Below, piece after piece: positions 54,601-63,004 of a stretch of 64,000 nt of DNA (position 1 is its first letter; each line of letters starts with the position of its first letter). Origin of the DNA: Gemmatimonas sp. Lineage in GTDB: Bacteria; Gemmatimonadota; Gemmatimonadetes; Gemmatimonadales; Gemmatimonadaceae. The stretch is taken from assembly GCF_031426495.1 (NCBI RefSeq), contig NZ_JANPLK010000027.1:62001-126000 (forward strand). Reading direction: 5' to 3'. A model generated the notes under the pieces. The model did not search any database, had not been told where the DNA came from, and saw nothing but the letters and a program-made list of their open reading frames with translations. Made by a program: the position numbers and the translations under genes.

Positions 54601-56457
54601 GATGGAGACGGACACGTCAACCCACGCGACGCGACGGCGTACTACGCGACCTCGTCGAAGCGACTGGCTCAGCAGGTGCAGCATCTGCTCCTCCGCCTGG
54701 GGATCCTTGGTCGCGTTCGCTCCGTCATCTTCCCCTACCGTGGCGGTGAGCGCATCGGCTATCAGGTGTTCGTGACGGGCGTTGAGAATCTGCGCCCCTT
54801 CGCCGAACGCGTGGCTTGTCATCTCGTTGCGCCAGCAAAGCGTGCCGCGATAGCCGCCATGCCGTTGACGGCTGTACCCGCTTCCTCCAAGGATCTGGTA
54901 CCCGTTAGCGCCGTACGCGCTCTGGCGCGAGCCGCCAAGGATCGGCGTGGCGACCGGTGGTCCGACGTGGAGCGTGGTGCAGATGTGTCATCACGCGACC
55001 TGTATCCGACCGGGACCAACCCCAACAATATCGGCTTCACGCGCGGCGTGGTGAATCGCCTCGCGGCGTACTTCGGCGACGCCGAGCTGGATCGACTCGG
55101 GTCGAACGACGTGCTGTGGGATCGGGTGATAGCAATCGAACCTGCGGGCGAGCAGCGCACGTACGACCTCGAAATTGCCGAGACGCACAATTTCGTGGCG
55201 AACGATGTCATCGTTCACAATAGCCACAGCGTCGCCTACTCCGTCGTCGCGTACCACACGGCCTTCCTGAAAGCGCATCACCCGGCCGAGTTCATGGCCG
55301 CGTTGTTGTCGTCGAACATCGGGAAGACCGAAGAAGTCATCAAGTACATCGCCGAAGCGCGCGAAATGCAGATCGAAGTGCTCGCGCCCGACGTCAACGA
55401 GTCGGGGTGGCGCTTCACGGTCGTGGGCGACAAGCGGGTGCGTTTCGGGCTGGGCGCCATCCGGAACGTGGGCCGCGGGGCGATCGACTCGCTGATCGCG
55501 GCACGGAATGAAGGGCCGTTCACGTCACTATACGATCTCTGCTCGCGGGTCGATCTGCGCGTGTGTAACAAGCGGGTGTTCGAAGCGCTGATTGCGGCGG
55601 GCGCGTGCGACGGGTTGGGCGGCCACCGGGCGCAGCTGCTGGCGGCGCTCGATCACGCCATCAACGAGGCGTCGCTTCGTCAGGAAGAGGCGGCCAAAGG
55701 TCAGGTGTCGCTGTTCGGCGACCTGCTCGGCGATGCGGACGACGCGCCGGGCTCGAATAGCGCGGGATCGCCTCCGCCGCTCCCATCAGTCCCGGTGTGG
55801 AGTGAAAGCGAGCGGCTCACCCGAGAGAAGGAGCTGCTGGGCTTCTACATTTCCGGCCATCCGCTGGAGCCCTACCGAACAGAGTGCGAACTCTTCGCCA
55901 GCAGCACCGTGGCACAGCTCGGCAACTGGACGGGAGATGCGGTCACGATTGGTGTAGTCATCACGGCAATCAAGAAGCAGATTTCCAAACGGTCGGGCGC
56001 TGAGTTCGCCCGGTTGACAGTTGAGGATTTTTCCGGATCTTCCGAAGTGCTGGTCTTCCCGGAGGCGTGGGCGGTCATCGCCGAACGTGTCCGGCCCGAT
56101 GTACCGCTCCTGCTCAAGGGCGGTTATTCGCGGAAGGATCAGGGCGTCGAGAATGCCACGTTCATCGTCGACACGGTCACACGCTTCGCGGAAGTGCGGG
56201 CCAACGGTGAGCTGGCGGTTGCAATCGACCTGAGTCGGGAGCTGGATCTGGCTCCCGGCGTGATGGACGACGTGCGGGCGAGTGTCGAGGCACACGAAGG
56301 CTCGGCTCCGCTCGAACTGCGGTGGGACGATGGAACCGGGCGCACCATTCGCTTTCGGTCGAAATCCCTTACCGTGGCCGCGTCGCCCGCCATCTTATCC
56401 GATCTTCGCGCGCTGCTCGGCGCTGATCGTGTGCGCCTCGTGCGCGCCGGCAGCTAA
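51676..56457 (+). CDS. dnaE: DNA polymerase III alpha subunit with an embedded intein
   Basis: 1593 residues as encoded; 1166 after removal of a 427-residue intein, which is a normal DnaE length. The PHP domain starts HLHCHSEYSLLDGA with DHGNMHA; the palm carries the catalytic acids in MPDVDVDFCFER; YEQVM-type and helix-hairpin-helix regions follow, and the OB domain sits near the C-terminus (VTIGVVITAIKKQ). The intein occupies residues 756-1182, between YGFNK and SHSVAYS. ATG 51676 begins directly at the PHP domain. The order dnaE then accA is widely conserved among bacteria. Splicing must occur for the polymerase to be active, since the insertion is in a conserved core region. Confidence 0.96.
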   Translation: MSFVHLHCHSEYSLLDGANRIDDLIKRAQHYEMPALAITDHGNMHAAWDFQEKARKAGVKPIMGMEAYVAPGDRRTRGRPGPGQKPYYHLVLLARDLVGYKNLVKLSSLGYTEGFYTKPRIDRELLAKYSEGLIVSSACLAGEVAGHLMEDRMDAAREAAAWYAELFKDRYYLEVQAHTSEGQAKLNAKILSLGDELGLPVIATNDAHFLKHEDHDAHDVLLCIGLGKDRNDRDRMKYDDGLYFKPPNEIRPFFPGREDVLTNTLAIADSVDVQFAKQYYVPSFPLPPGVETENEYLVRLSTDGAKERYGDPLPVHVQERLDYELGVITKTGYAGYFLITADFIKAARDRGIPVGPGRGSAAGSLVAYATRITDVCPLEFDLLFERFLNPERVSMPDVDVDFCFERRGEVIEYVRQKYGKDSVGQIVTFGTMKSRAAVKDVGRTLGFTPGETDALAKLIPNAPNFSLTVKEAIEQVPEVKAFYQNEPRYKQLLDFAISLEGLSRHTGVHAAGVVIAPGPLDEFVPVCTQASKGSGAGDDERVIVTQYDMNALEKAGMLKMDFLGLTTLTVISDTLASIKQRSGVSVVLEERGFTDEKTYQLLRAGRTGGVFQFESPLATDVLKRMRCDRFDDLVASNALLRPGPLDAGMHNVYIRRKRGEEPTVYALPELEPILSNTYGVITYQEQVMRLAQVLAGISLAEADVLRKAVGKKDSELIKKELGKFVTKAVAKGYDPKIIDELSGQIETFGRYGFNKCLVGDTEIYDASTGRVVRIADLYEKRDVLGSVATCDVNTLRLDHGRVIDVMDNGIKAVFRLRTESGREIVATGNHPLLQIDGWRNLESIVVGEHIAVPRALPSGPRTSWERHEVIALGHLLAEGNLGHPSGVYYYNQDEAAVTDFISAAEGFSNVRCTRTTHKGTASVYTGRIDRKLPNGIFEWARGLELLGKTATHKEVPASAFTLCDEQLGLLLGRMWDGDGHVNPRDATAYYATSSKRLAQQVQHLLLRLGILGRVRSVIFPYRGGERIGYQVFVTGVENLRPFAERVACHLVAPAKRAAIAAMPLTAVPASSKDLVPVSAVRALARAAKDRRGDRWSDVERGADVSSRDLYPTGTNPNNIGFTRGVVNRLAAYFGDAELDRLGSNDVLWDRVIAIEPAGEQRTYDLEIAETHNFVANDVIVHNSHSVAYSVVAYHTAFLKAHHPAEFMAALLSSNIGKTEEVIKYIAEAREMQIEVLAPDVNESGWRFTVVGDKRVRFGLGAIRNVGRGAIDSLIAARNEGPFTSLYDLCSRVDLRVCNKRVFEALIAAGACDGLGGHRAQLLAALDHAINEASLRQEEAAKGQVSLFGDLLGDADDAPGSNSAGSPPPLPSVPVWSESERLTREKELLGFYISGHPLEPYRTECELFASSTVAQLGNWTGDAVTIGVVITAIKKQISKRSGAEFARLTVEDFSGSSEVLVFPEAWAVIAERVRPDVPLLLKGGYSRKDQGVENATFIVDTVTRFAEVRANGELAVAIDLSRELDLAPGVMDDVRASVEAHEGSAPLELRWDDGTGRTIRFRSKSLTVAASPAILSDLRALLGADRVRLVRAGS
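53941..55221 (+). mobile_element. DnaE intein with LAGLIDADG homing endonuclease
   Basis: 427 residues, in frame. Splicing blocks: A begins with Cys1 (CLVGDTEIY), B is TGNHPLL with its His, F is ETHNFVANDVIVHN and G ends VHN with Ser as the +1 extein nucleophile. Between them, two dodecapeptide motifs, EVIALGHLLAEGNLG and GLLLGRMWDGDGHV, retain the acidic residues (Glu and Asp) expected of an active endonuclease. All residues needed for self-splicing are present. Codon use looks slightly less GC-biased than the flanking extein, which fits later acquisition. Confidence 0.95.
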
Positions 56458-56487
56458 CGAGCGCGGCGTCCCTTTTCCAGGATTGTC

Positions 56488-57456
56488 ATGGCTGCTGCCC
56501 CGGTTCTCGAGTTCGAGCGTCCTCTGGCGGAGCTCGAAAAGCAGATCGAGGAGCTGAAGCGACTCGCGTCCGAGAGTTCGCTCAACGTCACGCAAGAGTT
56601 GGAGCCGCTGCAGAAGAAGCTCAGCGAGCTGCGTGTCGAGATTTATCAGAAGCTGACGCCGTTGCAGCGCGTGCAGGTGGCTCGCATTTCGCGCCGTCCC
56701 TTCACGTCGGACTACATCCGGCTCGCCTTCACCGATTTCCTCGAGTTGCACGGCGATCGGCTGTTCCGCGAAGACGCGGCGATCCTCGCGGGCTGGGCCC
56801 GTCTCGAGGGTGAGACCGTGATGCTGATCGGACACGAGCGCGGCCGCGATACCAAGGAGAATCTGCGCCGCAACTTCGGCATGCCCCATCCCGAGGGGTA
56901 CCGGAAGGCGCTGCGGCTCATGAAGCTGGCCGAGAAGTTCCAGGTGCCGGTGCTCACCTTCATCGACACGCCGGGGGCGTGGCCGGGGTTGGGTGCCGAG
57001 GAGCGCGGACAGAGCGAAGCGATCGCCCGCAACCTGCTCGAGATGAGCAATCTGCAGGTGCCGATCATCGCCACCGTGATCGGCGAAGGCGGCTCCGGCG
57101 GTGCGCTGGCGCTCGGCGTCGCCGATCGTGTGCTGATGCTCGAGAATTCCGTGTACTCCACGATCTCCGTGGAAGGTTGCGCGGCCATTCTCTGGAAAGA
57201 CGGCAAAAGCCCGGAGATGCGCGAGAAGGCGGCTACCGCCCTTCGCGTGACGGCCCCCGATCTGATCGAGCTACGGGTGATCGACGAGATCGTACCCGAG
57301 CCGGTCGGCGGCGCTCACTCGGACCACGCCACGACCGCCAACAACCTTCGAGACAGCCTGGTGCGGAACCTCGAAGAGCTGCGCCGCCTGAAGCCGGACA
57401 AGCTCGTGCGTCGCCGACGTGAGAAGTTCCTGCGCATGGGACAGTTCACCGAGTAG
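56488..57456 (+). CDS. accA: Acetyl-CoA carboxylase carboxyltransferase, alpha subunit
   Basis: 322 residues, usual size. It transfers the carboxyl group from biotin carrier protein to acetyl-CoA, giving malonyl-CoA for fatty acid synthesis, as a heterotetramer with AccD. Motifs: FERPLAELEKQIEELKRLA at the N-terminus, FTDFLELHGDRLFRED, GHERGRDTKENLRRNFGMP, FIDTPGAWPGLGAEERGQSEAIA and EGGSGGALALGVADRV, which form the acyl-CoA and biotin sites. ATG 56488 lies 30 bp after the dnaE stop. AccD is not in the window. Confidence 0.97.
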   Translation: MAAAPVLEFERPLAELEKQIEELKRLASESSLNVTQELEPLQKKLSELRVEIYQKLTPLQRVQVARISRRPFTSDYIRLAFTDFLELHGDRLFREDAAILAGWARLEGETVMLIGHERGRDTKENLRRNFGMPHPEGYRKALRLMKLAEKFQVPVLTFIDTPGAWPGLGAEERGQSEAIARNLLEMSNLQVPIIATVIGEGGSGGALALGVADRVLMLENSVYSTISVEGCAAILWKDGKSPEMREKAATALRVTAPDLIELRVIDEIVPEPVGGAHSDHATTANNLRDSLVRNLEELRRLKPDKLVRRRREKFLRMGQFTE

Positions 57457-57466
57457 CTTTCACGCC

Positions 57467-58786
57467 GTGGCGCATCTGATCGAAGTCGCGTTCCGCGGCA
57501 ACCGGAAGGAATTCTTCAGCTGGACAGGCGAGACGGCACCCCCACTCAAGGCGGGGGTGATCGTCGAGGCTGACCGTGGTGAGGATTTTGGTCGTGTGCA
57601 CTCCACCGGTGAGCTGGCCGAGGTCCGTTGCAACGGCTGCGCACACGGTTGCGGCACCAATCCGCCGCCGCGGGCGGCGCTTCGGCTCGCCACGAAAGCT
57701 GATGAACAGCTCGACCGCGAGTTGACCGCGGAGAATGAAGACGCGCGTCGCAAGTCGATGGAGCGCGTGAAGGCGAACCATCTCGTGATGAAGCTGACCG
57801 ACGCCGAATGGCAGTGGGACCGGCGCAAGCTCACCATCTTCTTCACGGCCGAGCGTCGCGTCGACTTTCGCGGCCTCGTGCGCGATCTCGCCGCGCTGTT
57901 TCGCACGCGCATCGAGCTGAAGCAGATCGGCGTGCGCGATGAAGCCAAGCGACTGTCGGGAGTGGGCCGCTGCGGGCGCGAGTACTGCTCGGCGTCGTGG
58001 CTTCCCGATCTCCGTCCCGTCAATCTCGGCGTCGCCAAGGACCAGAAGCTGTCGCTCAACCCGCAGCAGATCTCCGGTGCCTGCGGACGACTGATGTGTT
58101 GTTTGCGCTACGAGCACGAGTTCTACGTGCTGAGTCGTCGCAAATTTCCGAAGGAAGGGAAGATCCTCACGACGTCGCTGGGCGAGGAGAAGGTGATCGC
58201 CTGCGACATCTTCAACGAGCGCATCACGCTGCGCACCGCCGAAGGCGATAGTCGGGTGATTGCCTTGGCCGATCTGCGGAGCGAGTTGGACGGACTCGAT
58301 CAGCCGACCGATCATGCGCACGACGACGTGCCGTCGCATACGGCCGAGTATCCGGTGGATGCGGCGTTGCATGCGATGCTCGATACGGTCGAGACCGAGA
58401 TTGCGCCGCTGGCCGCATCGATGGCGGTGATCACACCTGAGCGCGTGTTCGAGCCTGAGCTCGTGTTCGTGCCTGAGCGCGTGTCAGTGCCGGAGCCCGT
58501 GGTCGAGCTGGTGTCTGCCATCGAGGTGTTCACGCCGGTGGCGAACGAGCCGGCAATCGCGGCATCAGGCGAAACGCCCGACGCCGCCGCAACGGAACGT
58601 GCCGAGGACGAGGACGCCGCCGGCGACGCGACCCGTCGCAAGCGGCGACGCGGCCGCCGTGGTGGCCGGCGTCTTCGGGCGGCGGAACAGCGACGCCAGT
58701 CCGAGCAGGACGGGACGCCGATGCCATCCGACAGCAGTAACGAGAGCGGCGACGACGCCGACGATGGCGATGACAACGAGGAGTAA
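57467..58786 (+). CDS. PSP1-domain protein (RicT/YaaT-like) with charged tail
   Basis: 439 residues. Residues 1-270 are the PSP1/RicT core, with Cys clusters GCAHGCG, GRCGREYCSASWLPDLRPVN (in part) and SGACGRLMCCLRYE. In Bacillus, RicT joins RicA and RicF and holds Fe-S clusters, controlling RNA processing by RNase Y and other events. Residues about 275-439 are low-complexity: a run of Val-Pro-Glu phrases, then a basic patch RRKRRRGRRGG and an acidic C-terminus. GTG 57467 is the start, 10 bp after accA; metG follows. The neighbourhood of PSP1 and metG recurs in other bacteria. Confidence 0.85.
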   Translation: MAHLIEVAFRGNRKEFFSWTGETAPPLKAGVIVEADRGEDFGRVHSTGELAEVRCNGCAHGCGTNPPPRAALRLATKADEQLDRELTAENEDARRKSMERVKANHLVMKLTDAEWQWDRRKLTIFFTAERRVDFRGLVRDLAALFRTRIELKQIGVRDEAKRLSGVGRCGREYCSASWLPDLRPVNLGVAKDQKLSLNPQQISGACGRLMCCLRYEHEFYVLSRRKFPKEGKILTTSLGEEKVIACDIFNERITLRTAEGDSRVIALADLRSELDGLDQPTDHAHDDVPSHTAEYPVDAALHAMLDTVETEIAPLAASMAVITPERVFEPELVFVPERVSVPEPVVELVSAIEVFTPVANEPAIAASGETPDAAATERAEDEDAAGDATRRKRRRGRRGGRRLRAAEQRRQSEQDGTPMPSDSSNESGDDADDGDDNEE

Positions 58787-58793
58787 GCCGGAC

Positions 58794-60344
58794 GTGCCGC
58801 GATTCTACCTGACCACCGCCATCGATTATGCGAATGGCGATCCGCACCTTGGCCACGCCCTGGAGAAGATCGGCGCCGATGTCATCGCGCGCTATCGTCG
58901 CCAGTGCGGTGACGAGGTGCATCTGCTGATCGGCATGGACGAGCACGGGCAGAAAGTGCAGCAGACGGCCGCCAAGGATGGCGTGGCCCCGCAGGCCTTC
59001 ACCGATGAAATCGCGTCACGCTTTCAGGCGATCTGGGCCAAGCTCGGCATCTCCTACGACCAGTTCATCCGCACCACCGAGCCGCATCACAAGGCCGGCG
59101 TGCAGGCGCTGATCCGCATGATCGCCGAACGTAATCCGGATGACTTCTACGAGCGCTCGTACACCGGCATGTATTGCGTCGGGTGTGAAGCGTTCAAGCA
59201 GGATGCGGATATCGTCGAGGGCAAGTGCGTGCTGCATGCCACGCGCACGCTCGAGGAAGTCGAAGAACGCAACTGGTTCTTCCGCCTGTCGAAGTATCAG
59301 GGCTTCCTGCAGAACCTGCTGGCCACGAATCCCTCGTTCATCGAACCCGAGAGCCGTCGCAACGAGATTCTCGGCTTGCTGGCGCAGGGTCTCGATGACA
59401 TTTCCGCGTCGCGCGCTCGGCTCGACTGGGCCGTACCATTTCCGCTCGTGCTCTCCAACGGCGAGACGCAGGGCACCTACGTCTGGTTCGACGCCCTGCC
59501 GAACTACCTTACGGCCACCGGCTTTCCTGATGCCGGATACGAGCAGCGGTGGCCGGCGGACCTGCACATCATCGGCAAGGATATCACGCGCTTTCACGTG
59601 GTGATCTGGCCGGCGATGCTCGAAGCGGCGGGACTGCCGTTACCGAAGCAGGTATGGGCGCATGGATTCGTGCAGCTCGGCGGCGAGCGGTTCTCCAAGA
59701 GCGCGGGCGTGAAGCTCGACCTCGGCGAAGCGATCGACCGCTATGGCGCCGATGCGTTCCGCTATGTGCTCCTGCGCGAAGTGCCCTTCGATAGCGACGG
59801 GAACTTCTCCTGGGAGCGCTTCGAGGAGCGTTACACGAGTGATCTGGCCAATGCGTTCGGCAACCTGGCCAGTCGCGCGATCGCGATGGTCGAGAAGTAC
59901 TTCGACGGCGTCGTGCCCACCGCCGCGCGCCCCGACGCGGAGCTCGACGACGACGCCGATGTGGCAGCGTACCACGCCGGCATGAACGGCTCGCGTGGCT
60001 GGCTGCTGCATGAGGGGCTGGCCGCGGTCTCGCGGATGACGGCGCGCGCGAACGAATACACCGCCGCGACCACGCCGTGGGCCGTCGCCAAGGATCCCGC
60101 GCGAACAGCGGAACTCGAGCAGATTCTCGCGTCGCTCATTCGTCGGATCGCACGCCAGACGGTGCTGCTCGCGCCGTTCATGCCCACGAAAGTCGAGGCC
60201 GTGTGGACGCAGCTCGGGGCACCAGGTACGGTGGCCGCTCAGCGGATTGACGCGCTCGCCGAACTCGAACCGGCCGGCTGGCACGTGCAAAAGGGAGAGG
60301 GCGTCTTCCCGCGTCCGGCGCCGCCAACGGCGACGGCCAAGTAG
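58794..60344 (+). CDS. metG: Methionine-tRNA ligase
   Basis: 516 residues, the compact form without the C-terminal dimerisation (Arc1p-like) domain. Class I signatures: DPHLGHA (HIGH) near residue 19 and RFSKSAG (KMSKS) near residue 302. The connective insert has CVGCEAF and EGKCVLH, a knuckle-like zinc region, and YVWFDALPNYLTA is the methionine-binding segment. GTG 58794 gives the canonical start VPRFYLTTAID; an ATG at 58770 would overlap the PSP1 gene by 17 bp. A GAGGAG motif 10 bp upstream supports the GTG. Confidence 0.95.
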   Translation: MPRFYLTTAIDYANGDPHLGHALEKIGADVIARYRRQCGDEVHLLIGMDEHGQKVQQTAAKDGVAPQAFTDEIASRFQAIWAKLGISYDQFIRTTEPHHKAGVQALIRMIAERNPDDFYERSYTGMYCVGCEAFKQDADIVEGKCVLHATRTLEEVEERNWFFRLSKYQGFLQNLLATNPSFIEPESRRNEILGLLAQGLDDISASRARLDWAVPFPLVLSNGETQGTYVWFDALPNYLTATGFPDAGYEQRWPADLHIIGKDITRFHVVIWPAMLEAAGLPLPKQVWAHGFVQLGGERFSKSAGVKLDLGEAIDRYGADAFRYVLLREVPFDSDGNFSWERFEERYTSDLANAFGNLASRAIAMVEKYFDGVVPTAARPDAELDDDADVAAYHAGMNGSRGWLLHEGLAAVSRMTARANEYTAATTPWAVAKDPARTAELEQILASLIRRIARQTVLLAPFMPTKVEAVWTQLGAPGTVAAQRIDALAELEPAGWHVQKGEGVFPRPAPPTATAK

Positions 60345-60436
60345 ACCGTCACAGCGGCGGCGTTTTCGTTACCGCACCGCGTCGGGTCGTCACAGGAATC
60401 GAGCCCTCTCGTTCGGTGTTTGATTTGCCACCATTT

Positions 60437-60474
60437 GTGAAATTACCTTCACGATGGATGAATCGTACTTCATC
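60437..60474. promoter_or_regulatory. Two phased dyads upstream of the pilus operon
   Basis: Two inverted repeats of the same design: GTGAA-N6-TTCAC (60437-60452) and GATGAA-N6-TTCATC (60457-60474). Their centres are 21 bp apart, two helical turns, so dimers bound to both would lie on one face of the DNA. They sit 30-70 bp before the first ATG of the operon. The arms share TGAA...TTCA, which suggests one regulator with two sites. Confidence 0.55.
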
Positions 60475-60506
60475 TGGCGTACCGATCCTAAGCCAGAGGA
60501 AGTGCC

Positions 60507-62378
60507 ATGACGTCAAATCAGACTACGCAGTCACCGCCCGCCGGACTTCGCCTCCGTAAGGGCTTTGCCCTCGAGGTGGTGCTGCTGATGCTCGTGATGT
60601 TCTCCATCATCGTCCTCGCCGGGTTATCCGCCGTGACGACGATCGCCCGGACGTCCAATGCCGATTACCGGGGCGCCCGGGCAAGCTACGCCGCGGAGGG
60701 CGGCGCCGACGACATCATGTCGCAACTCGACGCGGCGATGCAGGACGGCATCATCAACGGCGAGGACATCGCGTCGATCACGAAGCCGGAAATCACCGGC
60801 TTTCGGATGACACAGAGCACTTCGACGACCGGCGTGCCCGTATCGCGCACGATCACGGCCGGGCCCTTCGCCGGCCTCTACTCGTTGAACCAGCCGATCG
60901 ACATCACGGTCTCAGCGCGTGACACGTCGGGCAACAAGGCGACCGCGGTGCTGTCGGTGAATGCGCAGACGATTCCGCTGTTCCAGTTCGGTGTGTTCTA
61001 CGAGGACGACCTGGAAATTCTGCCGGGCGCACCGATGACCTTCGCCGGATGGGTCCACACCAACGGCAATCTCTTCTTGTCGTCGGCGAGTGCCACGTTC
61101 CAGAGCAATCTGACCACGCCGGACAGCGTGTTCTGGAACCGGAAGGACGCCAACAATCGATTGGCCGGGGTGCGCATCAACAACGCGGCCGGTACGGGCG
61201 TGCTGCTCGACTTCGATTCTCGCAGCTTGTCGGAGCCGGCGTTCAAGACCCGCAGTGAGGTGCGCTTCAACGGCCGACTGATGTCGAAGGCGCAGGGTGT
61301 GCGTCCACTCAAGTTGCCGCTGCCGGCGAACGTGCCGGCGGTCACGCTCGTGCAGCCGCGCAGTGTCGGCGACAGTCCGATGGTGCAAGACGTCAAGATG
61401 GCATGGAAGTCCGACTGGTACATCACCGTGAATGCGGCGGTGTTCGATATCGTCGATACCAACACGATGAAGGCGCAGCTGTGCACCAACTTCATGGTGC
61501 AGGAGCGGACCGGCGGCCTGCAAGTACCGGACGCCGCCGCCTGCGCGAAGATCTTCAAGCCGCGACGCAACGCGTTCTACGAAGGCCGCGAAGATCTGCG
61601 GCCCGATCTGCTCGACATCCACATGGACTCGTTGCGCATCTGGAGCGACGCGTCGAAAGCCGCCCGCTCGCCGCGGATCATTTACGTCAACTTCACGAAT
61701 CTCGGCGGCAATACCAACAAGGATTACGTGGCCGTGCGCCTCCGCCAGGGGGCCCAGCTACCGAAGCCTGGTATCTCTGCCGACACCGGTGGCCTCAGCA
61801 TGGTCACCGAACGGCCGATGTATGTGCTTGGCGACTACAACACGATCGTCTGGCGTCCGGCCGCGATCATGGGCGACGCTATCACCTTCCTGTCGAATCC
61901 CCCCAATCCGGCCATGGCACAGACGCCCGGATCGCTGGCGACACGCTGCAGTGCGCAGGCCGGCTGGTGCGACACGCTGCAGACCAACTATGCCAAGCGC
62001 ACCGCGCGCCCGACGAACGTCAGAGCGGCGCTCCTCGTCGGACATTCGCCTACACCGTGCGATTATGTGCGCGCCGGATGCGGAGCGCCTCCCTATGGCG
62101 GCGGCCTGGAGAATCTACCGCGGTTTCTCGAAGGTTGGGGCGGTGTGACGTTCACGTACACCGGATCGCTGGTCTCACTCTATCAGAGTCGTTTCGCCTT
62201 CGGGCTGTGGGGCAACTCCACGAACCCAAACAGTCCCGGTGCGCCGGGTGGAGGCTACTACGATGCCCCGACTCGGGCATGGAGCTTCGACGTGAACTTC
62301 CGCTTCCCCGAACGGCTTCCGCCGGGCACGCCGTCAGTCGGCACCGTGCTCCAGACCGCCTTCCGACCGCTGTACTGA
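60507..62378 (+). CDS. PilX-like type IV pilus assembly protein with large C-terminal domain
   Basis: 623 residues. Near residue 20 a Lys-Gly-Phe motif (KGFALEVVLLMLVMF) precedes a 20-residue hydrophobic helix, the arrangement of prepilin-like proteins. If peptidase cuts after Gly, Glu is at position +4, not the conserved +5. The remaining ~570 residues are beta-rich with no motif I recognise and include a Cys-rich stretch (CDTLQTNYAK, CDYVRAGCG). PilX-type minor pilins help initiate pilus assembly. A GAGGAAG ribosome binding site lies 6 bp upstream of ATG 60507. It heads the operon with three further pilin-like genes, 50 bp before the next. Confidence 0.75.
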   Translation: MTSNQTTQSPPAGLRLRKGFALEVVLLMLVMFSIIVLAGLSAVTTIARTSNADYRGARASYAAEGGADDIMSQLDAAMQDGIINGEDIASITKPEITGFRMTQSTSTTGVPVSRTITAGPFAGLYSLNQPIDITVSARDTSGNKATAVLSVNAQTIPLFQFGVFYEDDLEILPGAPMTFAGWVHTNGNLFLSSASATFQSNLTTPDSVFWNRKDANNRLAGVRINNAAGTGVLLDFDSRSLSEPAFKTRSEVRFNGRLMSKAQGVRPLKLPLPANVPAVTLVQPRSVGDSPMVQDVKMAWKSDWYITVNAAVFDIVDTNTMKAQLCTNFMVQERTGGLQVPDAAACAKIFKPRRNAFYEGREDLRPDLLDIHMDSLRIWSDASKAARSPRIIYVNFTNLGGNTNKDYVAVRLRQGAQLPKPGISADTGGLSMVTERPMYVLGDYNTIVWRPAAIMGDAITFLSNPPNPAMAQTPGSLATRCSAQAGWCDTLQTNYAKRTARPTNVRAALLVGHSPTPCDYVRAGCGAPPYGGGLENLPRFLEGWGGVTFTYTGSLVSLYQSRFAFGLWGNSTNPNSPGAPGGGYYDAPTRAWSFDVNFRFPERLPPGTPSVGTVLQTAFRPLY

Positions 62379-62428
62379 CCGCGGCCGTGCACGCCTCACT
62401 GGACAATCGGGGTTTCCCCGGGATTCGT

Positions 62429-63004
62429 ATGTCACGCAACACGTTCCCCCGCGCGCCACGCGGATTCACCATCATCGAGCTGCTGGCGGTCGTCGCGATC
62501 GTCAGCATCATGATGGCGATCATCCTGCCCAAATTCCGTATCTCCGAAAAGACGGAAGTCCAGCTCGCGGGCATGCAGCTCGCGCAGGACGTGGACGTCG
62601 CTCGTACCCGCGCGCTCTCGACGCGTGAGATGGTGCGCGTGGCGTTCAAGACGAGCACGCGAACGTACGGCGGCTATCTCGATGAAGACGGCAACGGGAC
62701 GATCGCCGAGTCGGACGCCGAGTGGCAGGCGTTGCGCGGATTCGGCGTGCGTGAACTCCCCGCGCGCATTCAGTACAGCCGCGGTGCAGCCGGTGCGATT
62801 CCCGGTGACGCCGGATCCGGCGCCGTCGGTTTTCCGGACGGGCGAATCGAATTCGACTCACGAGGACTGACCATGCCGATGGGGACACGCGGCGTCGTGT
62901 ATCTGGCCAGCCAGAACGATCCCTATGCCGTCGTCGCGGTGCAGGTGACCCCGTCGGGCAATGTGCGCTTCTGGACGCACACGCAGGCGGGAGGCTGGCA
63001 ATGA
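62429..63004 (+). CDS. GspH/FimT-type pseudopilin
   Basis: 191 residues. A classical prepilin motif RGFTIIELLAVVAIVSIM places the cleavage after Gly with Phe at +1 and Glu at +5. The rest fits the GspH/FimT beta-sandwich domain (VQLAGMQLAQDVDVARTRALSTR, then strands with a DEDGNGTI acidic loop). It is a minor pseudopilin that helps start assembly of a pilus or type II secretion filament. The ATG of the next gene overlaps this stop (ATGA). Confidence 0.88.
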   Translation: MSRNTFPRAPRGFTIIELLAVVAIVSIMMAIILPKFRISEKTEVQLAGMQLAQDVDVARTRALSTREMVRVAFKTSTRTYGGYLDEDGNGTIAESDAEWQALRGFGVRELPARIQYSRGAAGAIPGDAGSGAVGFPDGRIEFDSRGLTMPMGTRGVVYLASQNDPYAVVAVQVTPSGNVRFWTHTQAGGWQ

